DNA from: Trichomonas vaginalis G3
Lineage: Eukaryota; Parabasalia; Trichomonadida; Trichomonadidae
NCBI RefSeq assembly: GCF_026262505.1
Contig: NC_067204.1
Span: 13,906,522-13,970,521 of the forward strand
Reading direction: 5' to 3'
Length of the DNA stretch: 64,000 nt
Below the pieces are notes generated by a model. The model did no database searches. It had not been told where the DNA came from and saw nothing but the letters and a program-made list of their open reading frames with translations. The position numbers and the translations under genes were made by a program. Shown in pieces: positions 34,094 through 43,311 of this stretch (position 1 is the first letter of the stretch; every line of letters begins with the position of its first letter).

Positions 34094-36290
34094 ATGCCCC
34101 CATATAGAATGGATAGAAAATCTGCTAGAATAAAAGCAGAGTTAGAAAGATATGGTTGGAAAGTTTCAAAGAATTTTAAATATAGGAAGGGAAGACCCAT
34201 AAAAGTCTATGACAAATTGTCTGGTCTTCGCTATGAAATGGACTTGGAAACAGCACGCGCAAATTATCCAAACAGACTAGAGAGGTTAGAAGAAGAACGT
34301 CTTATGGACATGCCTTTCGATGTTAGTGAACCTCAAGTTGAAGGACACGACGGCTTTGCCAGATTCTACTGGAAACATGACGAACAATTGCATCCTTTGA
34401 GAAGGAAAAAAGGAAAAGGTGAAGACGCACATGCTCCCATGGAAAGAACAAGATATGCATATGAAAAGTATCGTGAAGTTAGAAGTCAAATTACATCTGG
34501 TCGAACCTTTACAGTAAACTTTGACGAAGGAAAGAACAAAGAAGGCTTCATGGGAGTACTTGCTGCCATACAAGACGGAAATAAGAAAGGATACAATCTC
34601 AGACTAACCGTAACAGATTTGGATGGTCACATTTACTATGCACATGGCAATGTCACAACAGCTGCAATGCTTCTTGACGCTTTCAAGACTACAAAGAGAG
34701 AACAAATGGTTGACTCCGACTCAGACATTTTGAATGCAATTGAAGGAATTGCAAGTGTAAAATTTGAATGGTACCAACCTAACCCTCAAGCAGTCAGACA
34801 ACATGCTGGATACTTCCCGTTCATAAATAAGTCTGACATTGACTTGACAAGGTATGGAATTTACAATTCAATTGAAACAATTGTCAATGAACCTTGTATT
34901 CTTACATGTCTCAGGAACTCTGGTCTTGTTACAGATGAGAAGATGAAGTATCTTGAGTCATGTGTGAAGACAAGGTACATTCTCAGAGGTCAATTGGCAA
35001 AAGTTGCACCGTTGGCAAATGTCAATATCCGAGTCAACATACCTACAGCTAAAGGTTCTTCACATGACGACTATGTTGTTGACAAAGACTTACCATGGTT
35101 GAAGATTGTAATTGTCCACAACCACTTCATGTTGAACGAAAGTCTTACAAACCCATTGTTCGGAAAAGGCAAGTGCAACATTGTCAGAGCTGTAAACATT
35201 CTTTTCGAGAAAGGTTTGTTGGAACCAATTCCAGATGACAAGCTGACAGAAACTTTTGTACCAAAAGACGAAACAAACTTTTCATTGTTAGCAAGACCAA
35301 AAGTTGTTCCAGACAAAGTTATAGCACAAAAGAAGTACACTGTTCCAAAAGGAGTTGGATTGTTCGGATACCAACCTGAACCAGAAGAACTTCCAATGAG
35401 GTTGCAAGAACTTCAAGATGCTATAAACAAACTTCCATTGAGACATCCAATTGACGTCAAATTGTATTGGAGAGCATCTGAGTTAGGTCAGAAGGTTTTA
35501 TATGAAACAGGTTGCTTCGACGATGTTTATGAGATAGCAGGCGAAGTTTCTCAGAAGATAAGAGACTCACTTGAATTTCCACGAACTGGACCCATTGGTT
35601 GCGACAAGTTCGACTCAGATGAAAAGATATACTATGTCGACCTTAACGCTGCGTACATGAGGTTCGTCCAATATATCCCGACTGGAATTCCAAACGAAGA
35701 CGGTGAGTTCCCAGGAAGGAACTATACAGTTGGAAAAGTCATACAACAACTGTATGATATTAGGAAAGCTTCAAACCCCAAACTTGCAATGACACTCAAA
35801 TTGCTTATGAATTCGACATGGGGATATTCCATTAAGAAACCTCAAGATGAAGAGTAAACACTATGAGAAGGTCGACAACTTTGTTGAAAGGTTCTCCCTT
35901 TTGTTTTGAAGTACGAATTCACTCAAGGTCAAGTGGCTTAGTAACCACAGTAAAACCTATTGTCGAACATTGGTCTTACCCTCAGTTCGCAAAGGCAGTC
36001 CTTGACAACTACAACAAATTCTTCTCCGAAGTCAAATCCAAAGTGAAGGTTTACTATGAGAACATTGACGCACTCATGACGAACGAAGAAGGTATAACAA
36101 ACTCATTGAAATGGGAATGGTCGGTGAAAAGATGGGTCAATTCAAATTGGACAAAATTTTCACCGAAGTTCATGTCCTCTCCAAGCGTAAGTACTGGGGC
36201 ATACTTGAAGACGGCACAGAAATAAAACATTGCATGAATAAAAAATTTTTATTCGAATTTGAATCGGACAGGTCGAGTTACACCATTCTT
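34094..36290 (+). CDS. Protein-primed family B DNA polymerase (pPolB) of Maverick 1
   Basis: The ATG at 34094 follows the A/T leader ATTTTTATAAAAATG. The first 587 codons cover the N-terminal and exonuclease-side regions, polymerase motif A (YYVDLNAAYMRF) and motif B (KLLMNSTWGYS). Motif C-like (YYENIDALMTN) and palm/thumb sequence (SKRKYWGILEDGTEIKH) lie just downstream, to about 36290. The family replicates linear element DNA using a terminal protein as primer and is the core replication enzyme of Polintons. The copy is broken, with a few breaks in the 3' third. Confidence 0.85.
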
Positions 36291-36338
36291 GGTCTCAAAC
36301 TCATATATAACCTGTTTGTTTGTATTTTCGTCGACTAT

Positions 36339-36650
36339 GGCACGAGACACGAACATTGACCAAACGGACAAAAAGTGTCATTTCAGATGGTCCCGCAGCC
36401 AATCGCATTCGAGCACTTCGAAGAAGCCTTACGTTCCAAGGGAGAGGGTGTCTGGTGCAAGGCAGAGGTCATGAGACTCTACGAGCAGTACATCCTCAAT
36501 GCCTGGGAGGACAAATCGTCCTTGGATTGGCAATTCTACCAACTCCTCTGGGACGACCTCCTACGCAACTGGGATGACGAAAGAGTCCAATTCAGAGGTC
36601 GGGAGCTAATTGTCCAAATTACCCTTAATTTAACCCACTTAATGAACTAA
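36339..36650 (+). CDS. Unknown small protein (element 1)
   Basis: The frame at 36375-36650 encodes about 90 residues rich in Trp, Glu and Leu (EDKSSLDWQFYQLLWDDLL). Base composition is richer in G+C than the polymerase gene before it. An upstream ATG at 36339 is in another frame. No domain is recognised. Confidence 0.4.
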
Positions 36651-36709
36651 ACACCTAAATTTACTCGGGGTTTCCCCCTAAAATAAAATTTTTTTACTCT
36701 TAGAACCAC

Positions 36710-37400
36710 TCGAGGTTCTCCTTACGGTTGTTGAGCTTGTCACCGTCAATGTGTCTGACCTTCGTCTCTTGTTGGATTTGGAACCCATTGAATTGCGACA
36801 AGCTTGCCCATGGAGATTGAACCGTAATTCCGAAGGGTAAGGTTCAAGTGTCCCAAGTTGTTGAGGAACTGGGGTAAGAACCTTGCCGGTCTCCTTGTTG
36901 CGGATTTGGTATGGGTAGGGTTGGGAAATTTCGTAAGTGTCATCGGCAACAAGGGTTGCCCAAACTTCCTCTTCTTCGTGTTTCTCTTCTTCCTCTTCTT
37001 CCTCTTCTCTTCTTCGTGTTTCTCTTCTTCCTCGACAATTCCTTCTTCAATTCTGTGTTCACGAATACGGTGTTGCAGTTCTGTCCTTTCCGAGTACCTT
37101 CCAGATGGCGTCTATCTCTTCGAAGAAACGGTAGATGAGTCTGGCAAGGTCTCGGTTCTCTCTCTCGTAAATGCGCAAGGTTTCCGTCAAATCATTCAGG
37201 CATTTCTCATTGGAAGCTTGGTTCATGAGGACATCGGCTTTGAGCTTGGTCATCTCTTCCATAAGACTACTTTGGAGAGTCTGAACGGTGTTTGTCAGAT
37301 GAGCTTTCAAATTCAAAATTTGAATTTGAACTGGGCGCTTGTCTGGCAACATTGAAAGGACATCTGCCATTGTGTTCGGCTTCGGTGCTTGTTCGGACAT
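36710..37400 (-). CDS. HNH/NUMOD4-like protein with a coiled-coil N terminus (element 1)
   Basis: The N-terminal part (37400-37059) is helical and predicted coiled coil, with heptad-like LKAHLTNTVQTLQSSL. A Glu-rich low-complexity tract follows at about 36960-37060, then DDTYEIS and YQIRNKETGKV blocks resembling NUMOD4 and, at the 3' end, HIDGDKLNNRKENLEWF, a close match to the HNH endonuclease signature. Such proteins nick or cut DNA and are common in phages and large DNA viruses. The copy is broken, with a small number of breaks. Whether it acts in homing, packaging or host DNA attack is unknown. Confidence 0.6.
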
Positions 37401-37432
37401 CGAAAAAATGAAGTGGTTTGAGAATGACGGTT

Positions 37433-38017
37433 TTACTTCAAAAAGCTTGTTATGACGGTTAAGTCATACAACAAGTTTAAAATAATATCTTGTTCTTCTT
37501 CTGAACGTTTGTTGTCTCTTCCGATAAAAGTTTCGAACATGAGAACCAAAAAACGTTTTTTGAGATTGCGGAAGAGTTCAGGCAAACGTTCATATTCTGG
37601 ATATGTTGGGAGCAGTTCGAAACATCTGAGCTGACTTTCGGACAAAATTGGGACAATGTCAGAAAATTCATCTTTGGTCGGACTGCTTGAAGGTAAGTCC
37701 CTTACATGTAAGTAGCTCTGGTAAAGTCTTCTCATTTCTGCTAACTTTTGGAGTATAGCTTCGTAGTTTAGAAGTTTTAATTTTAATTGTCTTATTCCAC
37801 TCTTTACTTCTAAACGGTAACTATCCATGAGGTCAAGAGTAGCTTTGGTAGCTTTAAGTGGAGCTATCTGTTCCTTGACTTGTGCAATTTTGGTTGCAAT
37901 TGTGGTTTGAGCTCCTTCAAGTTCGCCGTCTATGTCGTTCTCAACACCTTCAACCATAGCTTGAAACTCTTCATCGGTCCATTGAGTTTGGTGTGGGACG
38001 AATTTAACTTGCTTCAT
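37433..38017 (-). CDS. Unknown coiled-coil protein (element 1)
   Basis: A 194-residue intact frame starting MKQVKFVPHQTQWTDEEFQ. Residues 35-110 are predicted long helices (TTIATKIAQVKEQIAPLK). The C-terminal half is Leu/Phe-rich and helical. It is on the same strand as, and upstream of, the HNH-like gene, possibly expressed with it. No family is recognised. Confidence 0.5.
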   Translation of the reverse strand: MKQVKFVPHQTQWTDEEFQAMVEGVENDIDGELEGAQTTIATKIAQVKEQIAPLKATKATLDLMDSYRLEVKSGIRQLKLKLLNYEAILQKLAEMRRLYQSYLHVRDLPSSSPTKDEFSDIVPILSESQLRCFELLPTYPEYERLPELFRNLKKRFLVLMFETFIGRDNKRSEEEQDIILNLLYDLTVITSFLK

Positions 38018-38040
38018 TCAAAAAAGAAAAAAAAATGTTT

Positions 38041-38325
38041 TTACTCAAAGCGTGCCATATAGATGGCTATAAGAAACTTACCAGAAGGCTTCTTCTTCAC
38101 ATGAGTCTTCGGCAACTTGAGAGTTCTTGTTGGAGTTGGGTCTGGAATTTCAATTCTCTCTCGAGCGCAACAACAGATGTCAGAATAACATTCCCCACTG
38201 TCTTTCTTGCCACCATAAATTGTGTATTGACCGAACTTGCATTTGCAGGAAGACCGGTCAATACAAGGTTCACAGTTGAAATAGTTGTACACAAACCTGT
38301 TGAGTACGAGTGTGAGTAAAAACAT
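38041..38325 (-). CDS. Small Cys-rich protein (element 1)
   Basis: A 94-residue frame with eight cysteines in the middle third (CEPCIDRSSCKCKFG, then CYSDICCC), a hydrophobic N terminus and a basic C terminus. The Cys spacing could form a small disulphide or zinc-binding fold. No family is recognised. Confidence 0.45.
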   Translation of the reverse strand: MFLLTLVLNRFVYNYFNCEPCIDRSSCKCKFGQYTIYGGKKDSGECYSDICCCARERIEIPDPTPTRTLKLPKTHVKKKPSGKFLIAIYMARFE

Positions 38326-38352
38326 AAAAAAAGTGAAGTTAAAATGAGATGT

Positions 38353-38715
38353 TTACTGAATTGGTTGGATGTCGCCTTCTGAGGTTATGAAGAACGGCTG
38401 TCCAGAGTAGTGAAGTAGTGCTCTGAGAATTTGTGTAATTCGTGGAATTGGGCTCTCACGATATGGAAGTAGTATCCAAGGACGTTTCATGAAGAACTTC
38501 AAGAGGGCTTCTTTCTTCACATCCTTAATATCATCGAATGCAGTGCCTTCTGGAACTTGAATTGCAACACCTGTTTCAATTTCCAACTTTAAGACACTAT
38601 TCTTGGACAACCAGAAGCCAATGGACTTGCTTGGTTTGCACTTGCTGAGATATTCCTTCACGGTTTCATTTACCTCAATTAGATAAATTGCTTCGTCTAA
38701 GGGGTCAAGCTCCAT
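38353..38715 (-). CDS. Unknown 120-residue protein (element 1)
   Basis: An intact frame starting MELDPLDEAIYLIEVNET with a mixed alpha/beta look (KRPWILLPYRESPIPRITQ). The start codon abuts the 21-bp repeat tract at 38727. No family is recognised. Confidence 0.5.
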   Translation of the reverse strand: MELDPLDEAIYLIEVNETVKEYLSKCKPSKSIGFWLSKNSVLKLEIETGVAIQVPEGTAFDDIKDVKKEALLKFFMKRPWILLPYRESPIPRITQILRALLHYSGQPFFITSEGDIQPIQ

Positions 38716-38726
38716 ACTGAGTCAGT

Positions 38727-39085
38727 ACAATATTGTACTTTTTCAAGACAATGTTGTACTTTTTCAAGACAATGTTGTACTTTTTCAAGACAATGTTGTA
38801 CTTTTTCAAGACAATGTTGTACTTTTTCAGTACAATGTTGTACTTTTTCAGTACAATGTTGTACTTTTTCAGTACAATGTCTCTCAAATTTGAGTACGGC
38901 TGTACTTTTTCAGAACAAGTCTTGAACTTTTTCAGAACAATGTTGTACTTTTTCAGAACAATGTTGTACTTTTTCAAGACAATGTTGTACTTTTTCAAGA
39001 CAATGTTGTACTTTTTCAAGACAATATTGTACTTTTTCAAGACAATATTGTACTTTTTCAAGACAATATTATATTGTTTCAGAAC
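38727..39085. repeat. 21-bp tandem repeat (about 17 units)
   Basis: Units of the form TTTTTCAAGACAATGTTGTAC, with variants CAGTACAATG and CAGAACAATG, interrupted once at 38880-38935. Because the period is 21, both strands stay open (7-residue repeats MLYFFKT on plus and KKYNIVL on minus), which is a period effect. The tract separates divergent genes at 38715 and 39109. Confidence 0.9.
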
Positions 39086-39108
39086 AAAGACGGTTAAGAC
39101 ACAAACGA

Positions 39109-39735
39109 ATGTCCGACGTCCCACCTACTGAACCCGTTCCACAGCCAGAAGAACAGCATGCTCCAGCACCACAACAGGTTCCACCTCCACAAGGCTCCCC
39201 ACAGCAACCTCAGTTCCAACAAGGACCTCCGAATTACTACCAATTTCCACCTCAAGGTTACTACCCACCACAAGGCTTTCCAAACTACCCACCACAAGGC
39301 TTTCCAAACTACCCTCCTCAACCCATGCCTTACTTCCCTAACCCTTGGATGTTCATGTCAAACCCTCCACCCCAATTCAAATTCCAATCTCAGTCCAAGA
39401 GAGACCAAGAGTTCGAAGAAGGTCTGAACCGTTTACGCAAAGAGTATGCCACAGCCCCTATGGAAGAAGACAGGCTTTCAGTCTCTTCCCTCAAATCGAC
39501 CGATTCGACTCGTACCACAGATTCGGTTCGTGACCGTGAAGACTACCTCAAGCAGTCTGAGAGACTCTTCATCCTACAACCATTTACAACTGGAGCTCTC
39601 AAGAACATGCGCAATTACGAAGGTCAGACACCAGCTGGAGACCGCAAAACAGACGTACTCGCAAGAGCAGTCCAACTGGTCAAGACAAAGACTGAGATAG
39701 TTGACTTCATTCTTGCAGCTTGCCCATACAAGTAA
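39109..39735 (+). CDS. Pro/Gln-rich protein with a folded C terminus (element 1)
   Basis: A 208-residue intact frame. Residues 1-85 are Pro/Gln/Tyr-rich with GFPNYPPQ repeats. Residues 95-205 are charged and helical (EEGLNRLRKEYATAPMEEDR). Third-position G+C is higher than in the capsid genes. A virion or scaffold role is possible; no family is recognised. Confidence 0.5.
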   Translation: MSDVPPTEPVPQPEEQHAPAPQQVPPPQGSPQQPQFQQGPPNYYQFPPQGYYPPQGFPNYPPQGFPNYPPQPMPYFPNPWMFMSNPPPQFKFQSQSKRDQEFEEGLNRLRKEYATAPMEEDRLSVSSLKSTDSTRTTDSVRDREDYLKQSERLFILQPFTTGALKNMRNYEGQTPAGDRKTDVLARAVQLVKTKTEIVDFILAACPYK

Positions 39736-39763
39736 AAAAATAAACAATTACGAGTTAAACTTT

Positions 39764-39964
39764 TTACTCTTTCTTTTCTGAGTTGTTTAGAGCTGGTTTC
39801 TCTTGTAGGAACCTTTCGTACTCTTCCATGGTCATGTAATTGCGAATTTGGTACGCAATTCCAGGTTCGTTGTTTTTGAACCTTACGTATGTAACGCTTC
39901 CATCCTCCTCAGGGAAGTAAGCTGCTAACATCTGACCAAGTTTTCTCGGTGGCTCGGAGCTCAT
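39764..39964 (-). CDS. Unknown 66-residue protein (element 1)
   Basis: An intact short frame starting MSSEPPRKLGQMLAAYFPEE. ATG context and codon use resemble the next gene upstream (40006-40224), and both ATGs are followed upstream by an AAAATGTCACTTTTT-like segment on the plus strand. Confidence 0.45.
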   Translation of the reverse strand: MSSEPPRKLGQMLAAYFPEEDGSVTYVRFKNNEPGIAYQIRNYMTMEEYERFLQEKPALNNSEKKE

Positions 39965-40005
39965 AAAAATGTCACTTTTTAAAACGTTAAGTTTTTAGTC
40001 TTATT

Positions 40006-40224
40006 TTACCCTTTGTTTACCCTTTGTTTGTCAAGGTAGTATTGGAGTGCAATTTCTCCAAATTCTCTGTGTCGGAGTTCTTCAGCATTTTCCAAGGTGT
40101 ACCTGGAGAACTCATAGAAGTTGTCAAGAACATACTGCCATGCTGCTCTTCTGAGTTCGTCGGTATTTTGGAAGTGTTGCACCTTCGAGTCTTCTGACAT
40201 GAAAAAATGACACTTTTTCAGCAA
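40006..40224 (-). CDS. Unknown 72-residue protein (element 1)
   Basis: A short frame with an acidic, helical content (DELRRAAWQYVLDNFYEFS). The first in-frame ATG that looks usable is at about 40200 (MSEDSKVQHF). No family is recognised. Confidence 0.4.
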   Translation of the reverse strand: MLKKCHFFMSEDSKVQHFQNTDELRRAAWQYVLDNFYEFSRYTLENAEELRHREFGEIALQYYLDKQRVNKG

Positions 40225-41350
40225 AAATATATTTTAGGGTAGAAGGTTAGATATACCCTCTTTTCTACCCTCTTTTCTACCCTCTTGAATTTGTCATGAG
40301 TTTTCCCGAAATAAAAAATAAAGTTGGTTTTTTTAAAAAAATATTTTTTTATTTTTATTGTAAGAACATGTTAGCAACAACAGCACCAAACTCTTTAGTC
40401 ATGAACCCAACTTCAATGTTAGTAGAGATGAAAAGCTTCATTCCTTCTTCATATACTTTCGAAACAACAATCCAGAAGATAAAGCAAGAACTTCTCCAAG
40501 GAGATTTAGATTGCACTGCGAAAGATGAAACAAATGAACAGTATCTTTATGAAATGCAGGATATTATTGACCATCTACCTAAACTTCCTGAAATACAACA
40601 ACAAAAGCTTACTATTCCAGAATTCGATGAAATAGAAGTCGGACTGACTGACTCAGTAGAAATAAAGAAGTTCATACGAAAGGTAAACTATGAGTTTCTA
40701 GGATTTCATTGCAACCACAAAGTCATGGACAAAGATTGCGACATGGTATATAAGAACATCTCTGACATATATAAATCTGGGGAGTTTAAGACCTACGACA
40801 ACTTTGTTTCGTTAGTTGCAAAATGTGTATGGCAGATAAGAGATAAAGATAGAAGAGGTAAGGTATGGAATGAACAGATAAAACCCGCAACTTTTGAGTT
40901 AAAGAGAGCAATTGACGCCTTAGTCATACTAGCAGGTAAGATTTCAATGTACAATGCTAAAATGAACCCACAATGTTCTAAATGTAAAGCAGCAATGAGG
41001 AAATATAACTACTCCGTCAAAGAGATAGAACGTATGCGAAACGACTATGCTGACTTAAAGAAAGAAGTAGAGAAACCAGCAGAAGATAAAATGGACATGT
41101 TGACATTTCTGAACAAAAACTATCCAACAGCTGACGATTTCCTTCTTTCAGATGTCAAGAAGAAATATAAAGAAACTTTCGGCATTGTGAAAACATTCGA
41201 TGTACTGACAGAAGAAATAGAAGCTACGAAATTGTTTAGAATTTCACGAATTCACAATGTTTACCATGTAAAACGCTTATAAAATAACTGGGGTAGAAAA
41301 GAGGGTAGAAAAGAGGGTATATCTAACCTTCTACCCTAAAATATATTTTT
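40223..41350. mobile_element. Gene cassette bounded by perfect 60-bp inverted repeats inside Maverick 1
   Basis: Positions 40223-40282 and 41291-41350 are exact inverted copies of a 60-bp sequence that includes GGGTAGAAGGTTAGATATAC. They enclose one complete gene (40368-41282). The same repeat family occurs three more times in element 2 (about 56566, 56901 and 57096), the last inverted. This could be a nested mobile cassette or a gene bounded by a shared regulatory repeat. TTCAGCA lies just outside the left repeat and near the right one (41358). Confidence 0.6.
40368..41282 (+). CDS. Unknown 304-residue protein in the inverted-repeat cassette (element 1)
   Basis: The ATG at 40368 follows the replication-type A/T leader; an in-frame ATG at 40296 lies upstream of that leader and is less likely. 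The protein is helical and Lys-rich, with a CNHKVMDKDC segment at about residue 115 and CSKCKAAMRKY at about residue 205 that could bind a metal. Its C-terminal end is partly duplicated just downstream (about 41435-41470). No family is recognised. Confidence 0.55.
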   Translation: MLATTAPNSLVMNPTSMLVEMKSFIPSSYTFETTIQKIKQELLQGDLDCTAKDETNEQYLYEMQDIIDHLPKLPEIQQQKLTIPEFDEIEVGLTDSVEIKKFIRKVNYEFLGFHCNHKVMDKDCDMVYKNISDIYKSGEFKTYDNFVSLVAKCVWQIRDKDRRGKVWNEQIKPATFELKRAIDALVILAGKISMYNAKMNPQCSKCKAAMRKYNYSVKEIERMRNDYADLKKEVEKPAEDKMDMLTFLNKNYPTADDFLLSDVKKKYKETFGIVKTFDVLTEEIEATKLFRISRIHNVYHVKRL

Positions 41351-41527
41351 ATTGAATTCAGCACAAAATTCTGAGTAAAATAATTTTTAGGGCATGTGTC
41401 AAACCGTTGAGTTTTCACAAAATTTTAAAAATAACGTTTACCATGTAAAACGTTTATAAAATAACTGGGGTAGAAAAGAGGGTAGATATCGGGTTAGATA
41501 TACCCATCTACCCTAAACATTTATTTT
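41283..41527. other. Spacer with a partial duplication of the upstream gene end
   Basis: The segment CGTTTACCATGTAAAACG and the following GGGTAG repeat, from around 41256-41345, recur at about 41430-41520, so roughly 60-90 bp are duplicated. No gene was seen. Confidence 0.6.
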
Positions 41528-42399
41528 TTATTGACTTTTTACAATTTGAACTTTGTTCGCGTAGATGTGAATTCTGAAAGAAGTATGAGGGTCTTGTATG
41601 ACTTTGTACTTCTCCCATAGTTCATGTCTGTCAAACTTACCTGCCATGGACTCTTTCATAAGTTCCATGAAATCGTCTTCGGACAATCCAGGGAAAAGTA
41701 TGATATCAGTAAGTATTCTTTTAACATCCTTACTTAAACTCTTTGCTGTCTGTACACAAATGACAACTGAGATGTTAAAGTGTCTGAGCTTCTTAAGAAT
41801 TCGACACATGTCTTGTTCTCTGTTCTTTAACAAAGGATGAGAAGCAAAGTCATCTAAATAAGAAGACATCTATGAGGGTAAGTCTTCCAATCGTAAGATT
41901 GCAATTTCTTCGAAATGTATTCTATCTCTTTCTGTTTGTTTCTGAAGTGTTTCTTCTCTAATATTCTCTGCATTTCCTCATTTGGGTCTTTAAACTTCGA
42001 ATTGACATACTCATTTATAGCATTGTACTTCAAAACTCTTCTTTGGTACTTCTTTATCCAATCTAACAACTCAGAGTCTTTTATACATACTAACTTAGAC
42101 TTCTTTATAATATCTTTGAACGAATTGACGGTTTGGTCAAATTGACCAGAAGTACTACAAATGACTACTAACTCATAGAATGGGTTCTTCTCATCTAGTT
42201 CTTGTTGTTGTGCAGCCATTTTAAGATAAGTGAAAGTCTTACCCGACCCAGGTGGTGCAATTAGACCTGTTATACCATTCTGAGCAAATAAGAACTTGTC
42301 ATGTATGGGTTTTATCTGAGCATTTTCTAACTTCCTCTTGTTCTTGTTTAAAACATTCTCAAATTTCTTGTCAATGTCAGCAAACTTTTTTTCTAACAT
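41528..42399 (-). CDS. Genome-packaging ATPase (FtsK/HerA, A32-like) of Maverick 1
   Basis: Walker A is clear (GLIAPPGSGKTFTYLK), followed by ELVVICSTSG, a DDFASHPLL Walker B-like region and HFNISVVICVQTAKSLSK, the arginine-finger side of the fold. This is the set seen in poxvirus A32 and Polinton packaging ATPases, which translocate DNA into the capsid. The length is close to the usual 250-290 residues. The copy is broken. Confidence 0.8.
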
Positions 42400-42436
42400 A
42401 TTTTTAGAAAAATTAAAAATTTTTATTTTTAGAAAA

Positions 42437-42897
42437 TGTCTAGCGATTTCGCTATCTATATTCGAGACAAACTTTTCGACTCAAAACATCTGTCGACCAT
42501 AAAATCTTACATAGTGTAAACAAGAAAGGTGAATTTGTTCTAAAGTTCTGTTTCTGGGAATATGACAAGAACCATAAAACATTACAGAGAGTCTTAAAAT
42601 TTGTCAATGACAGACTTGTTGACAGAGATGACGCCGATTGGAAAGATGAAGTCCAACAAAAGTTCTTAGAATGCAAAGAAGACACATGCGCTGTTCTTGA
42701 AGATGAAATAGAAAACAGAATAGAAGAGCTATTAAAGGACAAAGAACTTTTACATAAATATGGTTCGAAATTTGACATAACTCCACCAGAAAAGAAGAAG
42801 AAGAGAAAAGAAAGAAAAGAAAGTAGAAAAAGAAAGTAGAAGAAGAAGAGAGAAAGAACCTGAACCAGTTCCAGAGAAAAAGAAATTTGACATGTAA
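42437..42897 (+). CDS. Unknown Lys/Glu-rich protein (element 1)
   Basis: The ATG at 42437 (MSSDFAIYIRDKLF) starts a plus-strand gene between the convergent ATPase and 42914 genes. Content is helical (QKFLECKEDTCAVLEDEIEN) with a strongly basic tail of KKKKRKER type. It is broken in this copy. No family is recognised. Confidence 0.4.
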
Positions 42898-42913
42898 AAA
42901 TAAAATTTTATTT

Positions 42914-43303
42914 TTAGAACATTTCTGGGTCAATGTCAATGTTCTCTTCCTCTTTAGGAGCAAACACTGGCTTAGACTCTAAAATCTTTTTACCCAATTT
43001 ACCTTGAACTTCAACTATCTTAGACTCATAATATTCATAGTCGTCTGCTTTCTTTGGTTCATAAGGTATAACAAGTTTGTATGCTTTGCCTTCTTTAAGG
43101 TTTGAGAACCTTCTGTCAAAATTTTCTTTGACTGCTAACAAACCTTCTATGTCTAAGTCTTCAAATTTCGCACCATTTTTAGTCACAATAGCAAACTTAA
43201 CTGGTTCGATGTTCCAAACTTTGTCAAATGTAGACTTTTCAAAATGGTAGAAGTAAACATTCAAATAAGCGAATGGGTCTAGTTCTTCTTTGACTTCTGT
43301 CAT
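42914..43303 (-). CDS. Unknown 129-residue protein (element 1)
   Basis: An intact frame starting MTEVKEELDPFAYLNVYFY with a mixed alpha/beta look and an acidic end (EEENIDIDPEMF). It lies between the ATPase and SF3 helicase genes on the same strand as both. No family is recognised. Confidence 0.5.
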   Translation of the reverse strand: MTEVKEELDPFAYLNVYFYHFEKSTFDKVWNIEPVKFAIVTKNGAKFEDLDIEGLLAVKENFDRRFSNLKEGKAYKLVIPYEPKKADDYEYYESKIVEVQGKLGKKILESKPVFAPKEEENIDIDPEMF

Positions 43304-43311
43304 GTACTTAT

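Noticed and set aside
40223-41520. GGGTAGA-rich repeats as telomere-type sequence
   Set aside because: The motif is not a regular tandem telomere unit and lies at internal, inverted sites within the Maverick elements.
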